A stretch of DNA of 64,000 bases from the NCBI GenBank assembly GCA_003248965.1, contig QFQU01000018.1:1-64000 (forward strand), written 5' to 3'. The translations under genes were made by a program, and so were the position numbers. The notes below the pieces were generated by a model. The model was not told the DNA's origin. It ran no database searches and saw nothing but the letters and a program-made list of their open reading frames with translations. This DNA is from Brevundimonas sp. GTDB lineage: Bacteria; Pseudomonadota; Alphaproteobacteria; Caulobacterales; Caulobacteraceae. Positions 34,239-44,338 of the stretch are shown piece after piece (within the stretch, counting starts at the first letter, position 1; each line of letters starts with the position of its first letter).

Positions 34239-37200
34239 TCAGAAGGTCTTGCGCAGGCTGACGTACCAGTATCGGCCGTAGGGCTGATACACGGTGCCGA
34301 CATACCCTGCGGCCGAAAGGGGCGGCTGCTCGTCGGTCAGGTTGCGCACGCCCAGACGGACCGATGTGTCGGAAAGCATGCCTTGGTCGAACTGGTACTC
34401 GGCGTAGAGGTTGGCCGTTAGGGTCGAATCCACCGTCCAGTAATCGCCGGCCGAGTTGACCAGGCTGCTGTCGTACAGCGACGAAATATACTGGCTGAAG
34501 GCGCCGACCGTCAGGTTCTGATAGCGCCAGCTTCCGGACAGGGACCACTTCCATTCCGGACGGCCCAGGTCGTTGATCAGGTCGCCCATCCGGCCGCCGA
34601 AGGTGATGGAGGCGGGAATGGCGCCGGCGTCGCGCGCGGCCTGCAGCTCCTGCATGCCCGGCGACATTTCCAGATAGTATTTGATCAGGTGCGAGACGTT
34701 CAGGTTCAGGCTGAAATCCCCGACCCGCGTGCCGCGCAGGTTCCACATCACGCCCAGGTCCAGCCCTTCGACCGTCTGGGGTTGCTGGTTGCTGTAGACA
34801 TCGGTGATGTACTGCACCTCGCCGACCGGGGTCAGGCCGGTGCCGGCGAAGATGGCCTGGTCCGCCGCCGTCGGATCGGCGCGTATGACATTAGGGTTGG
34901 AGCCGCCGCTCTTGCGCAGCAGATAGTCCAGGATCAGGGCGTTCTGGCCCCGGAACAGGCCGACCATGCCGGTCTGTTCGACCTTCCACAGGTCCGCCGT
35001 GACGGTGAAGTTCCCCAGTTGCTCGGGCAGGAAGCGCGGCTGGATCACCACGCCGACCGAGGTGGTTTCGGACTCTTCGGGTTGCAGGTCCGGATTGCCC
35101 GAGCGCCGCTCGGCCGTCAGCTTGCGGACGTGGGTCTGGGTGGCGTTGGCCTTGTCGGCGAAGGTGTTGGGAATCTGCGACACGGTGCTGGCGCCGCACT
35201 GGTTCATATTGGTGATGGCGCCGCGACGCAGCAGGGCCTCGCAGTAGATATAGTCGTTGGAGCTGTTGGACCGCGTGATCACCGTGGCGTTGATCTGCTC
35301 CAGATTGGGGGCGCGGAAGCCCTGGGCCCAGGAGGCGCGGATGCGGAAGCCGTCGACGATGTCCCAGGCGCCGGCGATCTTGGGCTTGGCCACGTCGCCG
35401 AAGTCCGAATAGTTTTCGAACCGGCCTGCCAGTTGAACCTCCAGATTATGCACCAGAGGGATGTTCATCTCGGGCGAGACGAGGGGGGCGGCGACTTCCA
35501 GATAGGCCGAGAAGACGTCGCGTTCGCCGTAGGTGTCCGGGTTCTCGGACGAGTTGATCAGGTCGCTGTAGGTCGCGCCCGACTTGTCAGTATAGCGGAT
35601 CGTGCCGTCGATGCGGCTGTCGCGGTCGTCCAACTGGCTTTCGGTGCGGAATTCGATGCCCGCCGCCAGGCCGACGGGGCCCGCGGGCAGTTGGAAGACG
35701 TCCGGGCGCGAAATCTTGAAGTCCCACAGGCCCAGTTCGGTCTTGGTCTTGCGCACCATGTCCACGCGGATGGCGTCCAGCGCCGCCTGGTTGGACGGGG
35801 TGGAATCGCCAAAGCGCGGATTGGCCGGATCGCCGCCGTTGAAGAAGTTGTAGGCGTCGGGCGTCGACTTGGCGGCCCACTCGGCCAGTTTGGTCGTGGA
35901 GATGTTGTCCGACACGTCCTTGGCCGACGCTTCGGACCAGACGAGCGCCGATTCCCAACGCCAGCCGCGCCAGTCGCCGCGCAGCCCGCCCAGGATGCGG
36001 TACTGTTCGTTGGTGACATCGACGTTGATCGGTCCCATGTCGTTGAAGCGATAGCCGGTCAGACGGACATCGCGCTGGAACGGGTTGTAATAGTTGGTCC
36101 CCGGAATGGTCATGACCACCGACGACAGGGTGTTGATCGGCGCCTGACGGGCGTGGGACTGGGCGCGATAGCCGCCCAATTCTCCGAAGAACTCCACCGC
36201 GTCGTTGATCTTGTAACGACCGGTCAGGAACAGGTTGTAGCGGTCGATTTCGGGGACGACGGTCAGGTTTTCCTGGGCCGTGTCGGCCAATAGCGACGGG
36301 TCGATGTTGGTCGTCTTCTTCAGGCACAGGCCGTTGGCCAGGGCGGCGGCGCAGCCGCTGAGCGTCGACGGCTGGATGGTGAAGGTGGTGAAGCCCGTCA
36401 CCGCGCCATAGCTGGCCGAGCCGCTCGCCACCGTGAATTGGCCCCAAGGCGTCAGGGACGACAGGCCGTTCAGGCCCGAGTTGTTTTCGAAGCCGGTCCC
36501 TGCGAACAGCGGTCGTTTGTCGTCCGAGGCCGTATAGGGTTGCTCCAGCGTGGTCAGTTCGCTGCGGTGGTCGTAGTTGAAGAAGGCCGAGACATTGCCG
36601 CGTCCCTCGGCGATGTCCTGACCGCCGTAAAGCGAGAAGTTGAACTCGCGCAGGCCCGTGCCCTCGGCGCCGCCGTACTGGCTGGAGACGGTCCAGTCGG
36701 TCATGTCGTCGCGCAGCACGGTGTTGACCACGCCCGCCACCGCGTCCGCGCCATAGATGGCGGCGGCGCCGTCGCGCAGCACCTCCAGACGCTTCAGGCC
36801 CGACACCGGAATGGCGTTGGTGTTGTAGGTCAGGACCGGCACCAGATGCTCGTTGGCCTGGGACGTCGGGTGGCCCACGACGCGGCGGCCGTTCAGCAGG
36901 ACCAGGGTGTTGCCGATGCCGAGGTTGCGCAGATTGACCGAGCCCGTGTCGCCACGCGCCGAGTTGGAGGAGGCCGGCAGATAGGCAGAGTTGAACGTCA
37001 CGTCGCCCATCTGGGGGATGGAGCGCAGCAGTTCGTCGCCAGACGATGCCGCCGTCGCCAGGATCTGCTCTTCGCCGATGACCGTGACGGGCAGGGCCGC
37101 CGTCACCTTGGCGCCCCGGATCTGGGAGCCGACCACCACGACCTCGTCGACCTCGGCGGGTTGCGGGTCCGCCGCCTCCTGCGCGACGGCGGCGGTGGCG

Positions 37201-37268
37201 GCCCCGAACAGAGCCGTCGTGGCCAACATGGCCGTCTTCAGGCTGCGGTGAGCGAAGGTTGCACGCAT
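34239..37268 (-). CDS. Large TonB-dependent receptor upstream of M20 amidohydrolase
   Basis: This 1009-residue outer-membrane receptor has a signal peptide ending AVAQ, the TonB-box region VDEVVVVGSQIRG, and a plug with SVNLRNLGIGNTLVLLNGRR and LEVLRDGAAAIYGADAVAGV. The long barrel ends RYWYVSLRKTF. The GSQIRG and DGAAAIYG signatures mark the large proteobacterial receptor branch common in Caulobacter, Xanthomonas and Sphingomonas, often linked to peptides or carbohydrates. No N-terminal STN domain is present, unlike its relative at 61459. It is divergent from the gamma-glutamyltransferase gene and likely co-transcribed with the amidohydrolase gene. Confidence 0.88.
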   Translation of the reverse strand: MRATFAHRSLKTAMLATTALFGAATAAVAQEAADPQPAEVDEVVVVGSQIRGAKVTAALPVTVIGEEQILATAASSGDELLRSIPQMGDVTFNSAYLPASSNSARGDTGSVNLRNLGIGNTLVLLNGRRVVGHPTSQANEHLVPVLTYNTNAIPVSGLKRLEVLRDGAAAIYGADAVAGVVNTVLRDDMTDWTVSSQYGGAEGTGLREFNFSLYGGQDIAEGRGNVSAFFNYDHRSELTTLEQPYTASDDKRPLFAGTGFENNSGLNGLSSLTPWGQFTVASGSASYGAVTGFTTFTIQPSTLSGCAAALANGLCLKKTTNIDPSLLADTAQENLTVVPEIDRYNLFLTGRYKINDAVEFFGELGGYRAQSHARQAPINTLSSVVMTIPGTNYYNPFQRDVRLTGYRFNDMGPINVDVTNEQYRILGGLRGDWRGWRWESALVWSEASAKDVSDNISTTKLAEWAAKSTPDAYNFFNGGDPANPRFGDSTPSNQAALDAIRVDMVRKTKTELGLWDFKISRPDVFQLPAGPVGLAAGIEFRTESQLDDRDSRIDGTIRYTDKSGATYSDLINSSENPDTYGERDVFSAYLEVAAPLVSPEMNIPLVHNLEVQLAGRFENYSDFGDVAKPKIAGAWDIVDGFRIRASWAQGFRAPNLEQINATVITRSNSSNDYIYCEALLRRGAITNMNQCGASTVSQIPNTFADKANATQTHVRKLTAERRSGNPDLQPEESETTSVGVVIQPRFLPEQLGNFTVTADLWKVEQTGMVGLFRGQNALILDYLLRKSGGSNPNVIRADPTAADQAIFAGTGLTPVGEVQYITDVYSNQQPQTVEGLDLGVMWNLRGTRVGDFSLNLNVSHLIKYYLEMSPGMQELQAARDAGAIPASITFGGRMGDLINDLGRPEWKWSLSGSWRYQNLTVGAFSQYISSLYDSSLVNSAGDYWTVDSTLTANLYAEYQFDQGMLSDTSVRLGVRNLTDEQPPLSAAGYVGTVYQPYGRYWYVSLRKTF

Positions 37269-37571
37269 GGTCTTGTCATCCCCGGTTACTGATCATCGAA
37301 CTCGGCATCCCCCGACGTTCATGCGACGCGCGATCGACACGCCCTTCCCCAAGAAGGACGGTCACAGACGAAACGCCGCGCTCAAGACTAGAAACCGCCA
37401 CAATGACAACGTCAACCGCTAAGGGTCAAAATTTACATGTGATGCATATTTAGAGCAAAATAATCACCGGTTGTGCGCCTTGAATCAATGCATGGCGCAA
37501 TGCTATCGCTGACAGTGTGTTTTGTTTCGGCTGGTTGGGGCCGGTCGCAGTCGCCCTGGGGGGAGTTGTCC
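37269..37571. promoter_or_regulatory. Divergent intergenic region between receptor and GGT genes
   Basis: This 303-base gap contains an AT-rich core (about 37427-37465), unlike the surrounding GC-rich DNA. Short palindromes ACATGT and ATGCAT lie within it, and a TGCGCC (37474-37479) / GGCGCA (37494-37499) inverted pair follows. It presumably holds promoters for both flanking genes. No named operator was recognised. Confidence 0.45.
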
Positions 37572-39311
37572 GTGCGTTCACAGATGAGGTTTGCGGCCGT
37601 CGCGATCGCTGCGCTTTTGGCAGGCTGGCCGGCCCTGGCCCAGGAGACGTCGGCCCCGGTTCGGCCTACCACGGGCAGCGGCGGGGACATTGTCGGCTAC
37701 GGCCAGATCCACAGTCCGCTCGTCGGACGTGGCGGGATGGTTGTCAGCCAGAGCGACCCCGCCACCCGGGTCGGCGTGGACGTGCTGAGGCGTGGCGGTA
37801 ATGCAGTGGATGCGGCCATCGCCGTGGCCTTCGCCGAGGCCGTGACCCTGCCGCGCGCCGGCAATATCGGCGGCTCGGGCTATATGGTCGCGCACATGGC
37901 GGCGACGGCGGATCGACCGGCCCAGGACATCGCCATCAACTATTATGGCGTGGCCCCGGCCGCGACGACGCCCGAGCTTCTGCTCGGGGCTGACGGCAAG
38001 TTCGACCGCTCCAAGCCCTCGGGCTTCATCAACGTCGCCGTGCCCGGCACCGTCATGGGCATGTGGGAGGCGCACCGGCGTTTCGGCTCCATGCCCTGGG
38101 CCGATCTGATCGCGCCCGCCATTCGTCTGGCCGAGGACGGCTATGTTCTGTCGGATGGCGAAGCGGACGCAACCGCCGGCCGCGCGCGCGTTCTGGCCAC
38201 GGACCCCGGCGCGCGAGAAGCCTATCTGAAGCCGGACGGCACACCCTATCGGGCGGGCGAAGTCTTCCGTCAGCCGCTGCTGGCCGAAAGCCTGCGCAAG
38301 GTGGCGCGGGGCGGGGCGGACGAATTCTATCGCGGCGAGCTGGCGCGTCAGATTGTGGCGGGCATCCAGGCGCGGGGCGGGGTCATCACCTTGGCCGACA
38401 TGGCCGCCTATCGCGCCGATGTGTCCGAGCCGATCTGGGGCAGCTATCGTGGAAACCGCATCGCCTATATGCCGCCGACCGCCTCGGGCGTCAGCGTCGC
38501 CGAGGCCCTGAACCTGCTGGAGCATTTCGACCTGAAGGCCATGGGCTGGGGCAGCGTCGACAGTCTGCACCTGATTTCGGAGGCGATGAAGATCACCTCG
38601 TCCGACCGACGGCTGATCGGCGGAGCGCCGCAGTGGAACGCGCCGGCCCACGGCCTGGCCAGCAAGGGTTACGCCGCCGAACGGGTGAAGCTGATCTCGC
38701 TGGAGCGTTCGCTGGGCGCCGACGACATCCCCGAGGGCAATCCCTATCCGTTCGAGAGCAAGGACACGACCCACTTCTCGGTGGCGGACGACCGGGGCAA
38801 TGCGGTCTCGAACACCTACACCCTGTCCAACTCCTACGGCGCGCACGTCGCCCCTGTTGGGACCGGCATCCTGCTGAACAACAATCTGGACAACTTCGCC
38901 TGGGGCACACGCGACCAGCCGAACTCGCCCGCGCCGGGCAAGCGGCTGGGTTCGACCATCACGCCGATGATCGTGTTCAAGGACGACAAGCCCTGGCTGG
39001 TCACGGGCACCCCAGGCGGCGGCTATATCATCGCCACCATGGTCCAGCTGATCTCCAACGTCATCGACCACGACCTGAACATCGCCGAGGCCGCCATGCG
39101 GCCTCGCCTGAACCAGGGCGGCGGCGACAGCCCGCTGGAACTGGAAGGCGGCTTTTCGCCGGACGTGGAGCGTCTGCTGCGCGCGCGCGGCCATACGGTT
39201 CGGCCGTCCATGACCATGGGCAGCACCCAGTCGATCATGATCGAGGGCGACCGCTTCCTGGGCGCCGCCGACACGCGCCGGCCCGACGCCCTGGCGTTGG
39301 GCGTGCGTTAA
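37572..39311 (+). CDS. ggt: Gamma-glutamyltransferase / glutathione hydrolase
   Basis: This 579-residue precursor of the Ntn-hydrolase GGT family hydrolyses glutathione and other gamma-glutamyl compounds in the periplasm. A GTG start at 37572 is chosen because GGGGAG lies 8 bases upstream; the in-frame ATG at 37584 lacks a ribosome site. The signal peptide ends WPALAQE. Family features include GGNAVDAAIAVAFAEAV, the autoprocessing nucleophile Thr near residue 399 in KDTTHFSVADD, and GTPGGGYIIATMVQ near the C-terminus. It forms an operon with the metalloprotease gene 22 bases downstream, consistent with peptide salvage. Confidence 0.92.
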   Translation: MRSQMRFAAVAIAALLAGWPALAQETSAPVRPTTGSGGDIVGYGQIHSPLVGRGGMVVSQSDPATRVGVDVLRRGGNAVDAAIAVAFAEAVTLPRAGNIGGSGYMVAHMAATADRPAQDIAINYYGVAPAATTPELLLGADGKFDRSKPSGFINVAVPGTVMGMWEAHRRFGSMPWADLIAPAIRLAEDGYVLSDGEADATAGRARVLATDPGAREAYLKPDGTPYRAGEVFRQPLLAESLRKVARGGADEFYRGELARQIVAGIQARGGVITLADMAAYRADVSEPIWGSYRGNRIAYMPPTASGVSVAEALNLLEHFDLKAMGWGSVDSLHLISEAMKITSSDRRLIGGAPQWNAPAHGLASKGYAAERVKLISLERSLGADDIPEGNPYPFESKDTTHFSVADDRGNAVSNTYTLSNSYGAHVAPVGTGILLNNNLDNFAWGTRDQPNSPAPGKRLGSTITPMIVFKDDKPWLVTGTPGGGYIIATMVQLISNVIDHDLNIAEAAMRPRLNQGGGDSPLELEGGFSPDVERLLRARGHTVRPSMTMGSTQSIMIEGDRFLGAADTRRPDALALGVR

Positions 39312-39333
39312 GCGGCGGTTTGGGGAGGCGAGG

Positions 39334-41811
39334 ATGCGCAAGGTTCTGATGGCGAGCGTCGCCGGACTGGTGCTGCTTTCGGCCGTTCCGGCGGCGGCCC
39401 AAAGCAGCCCGCGGACGGGCGCGCAGACGGCCTCCGCCTCGGCGCCCGTCGCCTGGCAGGAGGGGCTGTTCTCGGTTCGCGCCGATCCACAGAAGGGCAA
39501 GGTCAGCGTCCGTCTGCCCGCACCGGACGCCGACGGAGTCCTGGGCCGCTATCTGTATCAGCCGGGTCTGTCGGCCGGGCTGGGGATGGACGGGGCGGGC
39601 CTGGACCGTTCGGGGCTGGGACAGGCGCAGATCGTGGCCTTCCGCAAGGTCGGCAACCGCGTCTTCGCCGCCTTCGAGAACGAGGATTTTCGCGCCCAGA
39701 ACGCCGACGCCGATCAGGTGAACGCCGTCGCCGCCTCCTTTACTGCGCCCGTGGTCTGGTCCGGCGAGGTGATCGAGACGGGCCCCGACGGCGCGGTGAC
39801 GGTCGATCTGTCGGGCTTTCTGGAGCGGGACGCGGTCAATGCGGTGGGCCGCCTGAAGCGCGCCAGACTGGGGACGTTCAAGCCGGCCCCGACCCTCAGC
39901 TTCATCGACACGGCCCGGACGCTGGTCTTCCCCGAGAACGTCGAGTTCGACACGGTCCAGACCTTCACCAGCGACGAACCGGCCGCCGAACTGTCGCGCG
40001 TCTCGCCCGAGGCGCGCGCCGTCACCCTGACGGTGCATCATTCCTTCATCCGGCTGCCCGACGCAGGGTTCCAGCCCGTGCCGCACGATCCACGCTCGGG
40101 CACCTCGGCGCAGATTCTGGTGACGGACTTCGCCGCCGATCTGGACCATCCGGTGGTCAGCCGCCTGGCCCGTCGCTTCCGGCTGGAGAAGACCGACCCG
40201 ACCGCCGCCCGGTCGCCGGTGAAAAAGCCCATCGTCTTCTATGTCGACCGCGCCGCGCCGCCCGCCATCCGCCAGGCCCTGATCGAGGGCGGCAACTGGT
40301 GGGCCCAGGCGTTCGACCAGGCGGGCTATGTCGACGCCTTCCGGGTCGAACTGCTGCCCGAAGGCGCCAATCCTATGGATGCGCGCTATAACATCGTCTC
40401 CTGGGTCCACCGCGAGACGCGCGGCTGGTCGACCGGAACCAGCGTCAACGACCCGCGCACCGGCGAGATCGTGCGCGGCGTGGTGCAGCTAGGCTCGCTG
40501 CGCGACCGTCAGGACAAGATGATCTTCGAGGGGCTGGTCGGTGCCGACCGCAGCGGGACGGGGGGCGAGGACGACCCCGACCGCCTGGCCTATCAGCGCC
40601 TGCGTCAGCTGTCGGCGCACGAGATCGGTCACGTTCTGGGCATCGCCCACAACTTCGCCGCCTCGACGTTCGAGGGACGGGCCTCGGTCATGGACTATCC
40701 GGCGCCGTGGGTTATCGCGGACGGCGAGCGCCTGGACTTCAGCCGCGCCTACACCACCGGCGTCGGCGCCTGGGACCGATACGTGGTGAACTGGCTGTAT
40801 GGCGATGCGCCGGGCCAGGACCCACAGGCGCGTCGCGCGGCCCTGGCGGCGGAGGCCCAGGCCAGGGGCTATCGCTTCGTCAACGACACCGACACCCGGC
40901 CGCTGGGCAGCCTGCAGCCCTATGGCGCGATGTGGGACAATGGCGCGGACGTGGTGGCCGAGTTCGCCAACACCCTGGCTGTGCGACGCATCGCCCTGTC
41001 GCGATTCGGGCTGGGCAATCTGCCGGCGGGCGCGCCGGCGGCGGACCTGCGGCGCGTGGTTGTGCCCATCTATCTGTATCATCGCTATCAGACGACGGCG
41101 GTGGGACGTCAGATCGGCGGGGTGGACTATGCCTACGCCGTCAGCGGCGACGGGCGCGAGCGGGCCGATCCTGTTCCCGCCGAGCGCCAGCGTGCGGCGC
41201 TGGACGCCCTGATGCAGGCCCTGTCGCCCGAGACGCTGGACCTGCCGGATCGGGTGCTGGACCTGCTGTCGTCGGCCCAGTCGGGCGTGCCGGATCGCCA
41301 GACCGACATCGAGCTGTTCGACGGCCGCACCGACGCGGTGTTCGACCCGTCCTCGGCGGCGGCCGCGGCGACAGAGTCGGTTTATGAAACCCTGCTGGCG
41401 CCGGAGCGGCTGAACCGGCTGGTGGAGCAGCAGCGCCGCGACCCGTCGCAGCTGGGCCTGCAAGAGACGCTGGACCGCATCGCCCTGACAGTGGGGCCGG
41501 GCGGCGCTCTCAGCCCGCGTCAGGCCGAACTGCGCCGCGTGGCCCGCGCTCGTTACGCCGCCTATCTGGCCGCCCTGATCCAGGGCAAGGCCCTGTCCTC
41601 CACGGCCCAGGGCGTGGTGCGCGACGCCGCCAACCGGTTCGGCGATCAGTTGAAGCGATGCCGGGGCGATCAAAACGAGACGGCCCAATGCGCCTATCTG
41701 GCCCAGGCCCTGACCGGACCCGTGGAGGGGCTGAAAGCCCTGGGCGAGACCCTGCCGGTCGCCCAGCCCGTGCCGCCCGGCGCGCCCATCGGCGGCGGCG
41801 ACTGGTATTGA
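39334..41811 (+). CDS. Exported zinc metalloprotease (DUF5117/DUF4953-type, metzincin-like)
   Basis: This 825-residue protein has a signal peptide ending AAAQ. An N-terminal region of the DUF5118/DUF5117 kind precedes the zinc site HEIGHVLGIAH (His429, Glu430, His433, His439) and a Met-turn-like SVMDYP. That architecture matches the large family annotated as zinc-dependent metalloproteases. The C-terminal 300 residues are family-specific (YAYAVSGDGRERADP and following). A ribosome site (GAGGCGAGG) overlaps the intergenic region after ggt. It probably trims peptides in the periplasm or outside the cell. It converges tightly (6 bases) on the GH5 gene. Confidence 0.85.
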   Translation: MRKVLMASVAGLVLLSAVPAAAQSSPRTGAQTASASAPVAWQEGLFSVRADPQKGKVSVRLPAPDADGVLGRYLYQPGLSAGLGMDGAGLDRSGLGQAQIVAFRKVGNRVFAAFENEDFRAQNADADQVNAVAASFTAPVVWSGEVIETGPDGAVTVDLSGFLERDAVNAVGRLKRARLGTFKPAPTLSFIDTARTLVFPENVEFDTVQTFTSDEPAAELSRVSPEARAVTLTVHHSFIRLPDAGFQPVPHDPRSGTSAQILVTDFAADLDHPVVSRLARRFRLEKTDPTAARSPVKKPIVFYVDRAAPPAIRQALIEGGNWWAQAFDQAGYVDAFRVELLPEGANPMDARYNIVSWVHRETRGWSTGTSVNDPRTGEIVRGVVQLGSLRDRQDKMIFEGLVGADRSGTGGEDDPDRLAYQRLRQLSAHEIGHVLGIAHNFAASTFEGRASVMDYPAPWVIADGERLDFSRAYTTGVGAWDRYVVNWLYGDAPGQDPQARRAALAAEAQARGYRFVNDTDTRPLGSLQPYGAMWDNGADVVAEFANTLAVRRIALSRFGLGNLPAGAPAADLRRVVVPIYLYHRYQTTAVGRQIGGVDYAYAVSGDGRERADPVPAERQRAALDALMQALSPETLDLPDRVLDLLSSAQSGVPDRQTDIELFDGRTDAVFDPSSAAAAATESVYETLLAPERLNRLVEQQRRDPSQLGLQETLDRIALTVGPGGALSPRQAELRRVARARYAAYLAALIQGKALSSTAQGVVRDAANRFGDQLKRCRGDQNETAQCAYLAQALTGPVEGLKALGETLPVAQPVPPGAPIGGGDWY

Positions 41812-41817
41812 AGCCGG

Positions 41818-42912
41818 TCAGTAGCAGTCGGGGTTGAAGCGCTCGGTTCCCGACCAGGCGCATTCGCCGCCGATGCAGTCGACCAGATTGCCGCCAAAGC
41901 GGTTCCGGGCGTGGTCGAACAGCTGAAACCAGCCGCCGTCGTCCCAGACGGCGGTCGGCATATGCATCGGCGCGGCGTGGGCGGTGTGGAAGCGCGCATA
42001 CCACAGGCGCACATTGTTGCAGTTCATGGTCGCCAGCTTGCTGTGCCAGCCCACGCCCCATTCGCCGATGAAGACCGGCATGCCCCTGCCCACGGTCGAC
42101 GCCCAGTCGGCCATGGTCTGCATGGGTTTTCGGATGTCGTCGTCGGTCCAGGGGTCGGCGTAGTCGCCTTGGTTGTCGCCGGCGAAGGTCCAGGGATTGT
42201 AGTGGTGGAAGGTGGCCATGACATAGGGGTCCTGGCCGTCGCCGACCGCCTTCAGGTCGGGCCATGTGCGGGCCATTTCATCGGCGCCGAACCACTGATT
42301 TCCGCCGATCACCACGATGCGTTTGGCGTCGCGCGCGCGGATACGCTGATAGGCGCGGCCCGACATCTCGCGCACCGTTTCCGGCGCCATCGCCGTTCCG
42401 CCTTCCAAGTGAGGCTCGTTCAGGATCTCGAAGATCAGCCGATGGTCGCGGTCGCCGAAGACGTCGGCGATGTCGGTCCACAGCTGTTCCAGCACGTCGG
42501 CCCGACCGTCCTGCTTCAACCGTTTTTCGTGATGGGCGTTCAGAACGACATAGAGGCCGGGCTGGGCCAGGGCGTAGTCGACGACCGCCATCAGTTCCTT
42601 CAGGCGCGGCGCATTCTGATCGATGCGCCCGGTCTGAGGGTCGGCCAGTGTCGAACCGTCGACATCCTCGGTCCAGGTGACAGGGATGCGCACGACGCGA
42701 AAACCGCGCGCATAATAGGCGTCGATCTTGGGCTTGGCTTCGGCCAGCGTCGTCGGATGCTGGCTGTTGTCGAACATCTGGCCCAGATTGAAGCCCTTGC
42801 CCATGGCGTCGGCGGCGGCTCGTGCGGTGGGGGGGCTCGCCTGCGCGGCGAAGGTCGGCGTGGCCCCGATCACCAGCAGGATCAGGAGGACTGGGAGGGG
42901 GAAAAGACGCAT
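41818..42912 (-). CDS. Secreted GH5 glycoside hydrolase (endoglucanase-like)
   Basis: This 364-residue exported hydrolase has a signal peptide ending TFAAQ. The start at 42912 follows AAAGGAG with proper spacing; upstream in-frame codons add no signal. GH5 hallmarks are GKGFNLGQMFD, FRVVRIPVTW, the acid/base Glu166 in FEILNEPH, YNPWTFAG and the nucleophile Glu284 in FIGEWG. This subfamily typically cleaves beta-1,4 or mixed-linkage glucans. It is downstream of the MFS gene on the same strand and close to LacI, receptor and GH3 genes, forming a beta-glucan utilisation locus. Confidence 0.9.
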   Translation of the reverse strand: MRLFPLPVLLILLVIGATPTFAAQASPPTARAAADAMGKGFNLGQMFDNSQHPTTLAEAKPKIDAYYARGFRVVRIPVTWTEDVDGSTLADPQTGRIDQNAPRLKELMAVVDYALAQPGLYVVLNAHHEKRLKQDGRADVLEQLWTDIADVFGDRDHRLIFEILNEPHLEGGTAMAPETVREMSGRAYQRIRARDAKRIVVIGGNQWFGADEMARTWPDLKAVGDGQDPYVMATFHHYNPWTFAGDNQGDYADPWTDDDIRKPMQTMADWASTVGRGMPVFIGEWGVGWHSKLATMNCNNVRLWYARFHTAHAAPMHMPTAVWDDGGWFQLFDHARNRFGGNLVDCIGGECAWSGTERFNPDCY

Positions 42913-42970
42913 CGGCACGCTCCTTTCGGCCATGGCATAAAGCAAGCCGCCGCACCGCGACAACCGTTGG

Positions 42971-44215
42971 TCAGCGCACGCGCCGCACGCCGAGCACGGC
43001 GAGGCCGCCGACGACGGCGATGCCGGCCGAAAGTCCCATCAGCATAGGCCAGTCCTGCCGGTCGGCGCCGAGGGCCGTCAAGGCCAGGACCGGAGCCAGC
43101 ACGGCCGGCAGGGTGTTGGTCAGGTTCATGATCCCCAGATCCCGCGCCGTATCGCGCCGCGACGGCAGGATTTGCGCCACCAGCGCCACGTCCACGGTCG
43201 TGTAGAGGCCGAAGCCGACGCCGTAGAAGGCGTAGCCGACCAGAGGTCCCGGCCATTGCGGCCAGAAGGCGAAGATCATCAGGCCGAAGCCCAGCAGCAC
43301 GGAGGCCACGACGATGAACAGCTTGCGTCGGCCCAGGCGATCCGACGCCAAGCCTCCGACGAAGCCCGAGACCACCACCAGCAGGGTCGATAATGCGATG
43401 AGGCGGGCCAGCCCGCTTTCGACCGTCGATCCGGGAAACTGTTCGGCGTAACGCGCATGATCCGACAGATAGAACAGCATATAGGCGTTCACGACGCTCG
43501 CCGCGATCTGGAGGCAGAAGCGCGAGGCCCAGGCGAAGCCGAAGTCGATCGAGAGGAGGGCGCGCGCAGCGGGCGGTCCGGCCTCCCTTCGGTGCGGCGA
43601 AGAGCCTGGGGGTTCGCGCCAGCTCAACACCAGCGGAACGACGCACGCCACAACCAGGACGCCGAGAATCGTCAGCCGTGCGGCGGGTCCGCCGAACGGC
43701 GGCAGGGAAATCAGAACGCCGCCGGCTGCCCCCATCGGCGCGCCGAGGCCAAGGAAGGCGGCCACACGACCCTTCTGCACATCGGGAACCACATCGGCCA
43801 GGATGGCGGTCAGGGGCGCGAACATCAGGTTGAAGGCGAACTGAAACGTCATGACGCCGGCCAGGAGGGTAAGAGGCGACGGCGCAGCGGCGATCAGGCC
43901 GTAAGCAAGGATCACACCGGCAAGCCCGGCCAGAATCCACGGCCGCCGGCGGCCGAATCGCCCGCGTGTCCGGTCGCTGGCCCAGCCCGCCGCCAGATTG
44001 GCGACGCTGGCCGTAAGAGCGCCCCACAGCGAAACCAGGCTCAGCAGGCCGACCTTGTCGCCCGGCGCAAGAGCTTGCGCCTGAAGCGGCACGATCAGCG
44101 AGAGCAGGGGAACGAAGGCGATGAAGGCGCCGATATAGGCCAGCGTCAGGACCGCGACGAAGCCCGGCCCCACGCGACCCGCCGGCCGCATCTCAACCTC
44201 TGCACCTGTTCGCAT
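42971..44215 (-). CDS. MFS sugar transporter (SLC45/GPH-like)
   Basis: This 414-residue inner-membrane carrier has about twelve membrane helices. The cytoplasmic loop motif ASDRTRGRFGRRRPWI is typical of sugar permeases related to the sucrose/maltose GPH-SLC45 branch, and LASDRLGRRK repeats it in the second half. It most likely imports glucose or short beta-gluco-oligosaccharides released by the GH5 and GH3 enzymes. The start could be the Met at 44215 or 44191. It is divergent from the LacI-type regulator and 58 bases upstream of the GH5 gene, so the two are probably co-transcribed. Confidence 0.87.
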   Translation of the reverse strand: MRTGAEVEMRPAGRVGPGFVAVLTLAYIGAFIAFVPLLSLIVPLQAQALAPGDKVGLLSLVSLWGALTASVANLAAGWASDRTRGRFGRRRPWILAGLAGVILAYGLIAAAPSPLTLLAGVMTFQFAFNLMFAPLTAILADVVPDVQKGRVAAFLGLGAPMGAAGGVLISLPPFGGPAARLTILGVLVVACVVPLVLSWREPPGSSPHRREAGPPAARALLSIDFGFAWASRFCLQIAASVVNAYMLFYLSDHARYAEQFPGSTVESGLARLIALSTLLVVVSGFVGGLASDRLGRRKLFIVVASVLLGFGLMIFAFWPQWPGPLVGYAFYGVGFGLYTTVDVALVAQILPSRRDTARDLGIMNLTNTLPAVLAPVLALTALGADRQDWPMLMGLSAGIAVVGGLAVLGVRRVR

Positions 44216-44338
44216 GGGCGAACAGTGGCGATTGTCCCCGTCATCCGCGAGCGAATTGTTGCAAGACGACCGTCAAAGACAGCATACGGAAAGGGTCGGG
44301 CCGTCAGCGCGGACCGCGCCCGGGGAATGAAGGCGGCC

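Noticed and set aside
37578..39500. 640-codon minus-strand frame across the GGT gene
   Set aside because: The GGT gene on the other strand has complete family motifs; this translation is Gly/Arg/Gln-rich antisense filler.
44216..44338. Second LacI operator in the MFS/LacI divergent region
   Set aside because: Only half-site-like GACAGC was seen, with no palindrome comparable to 45387-45402.
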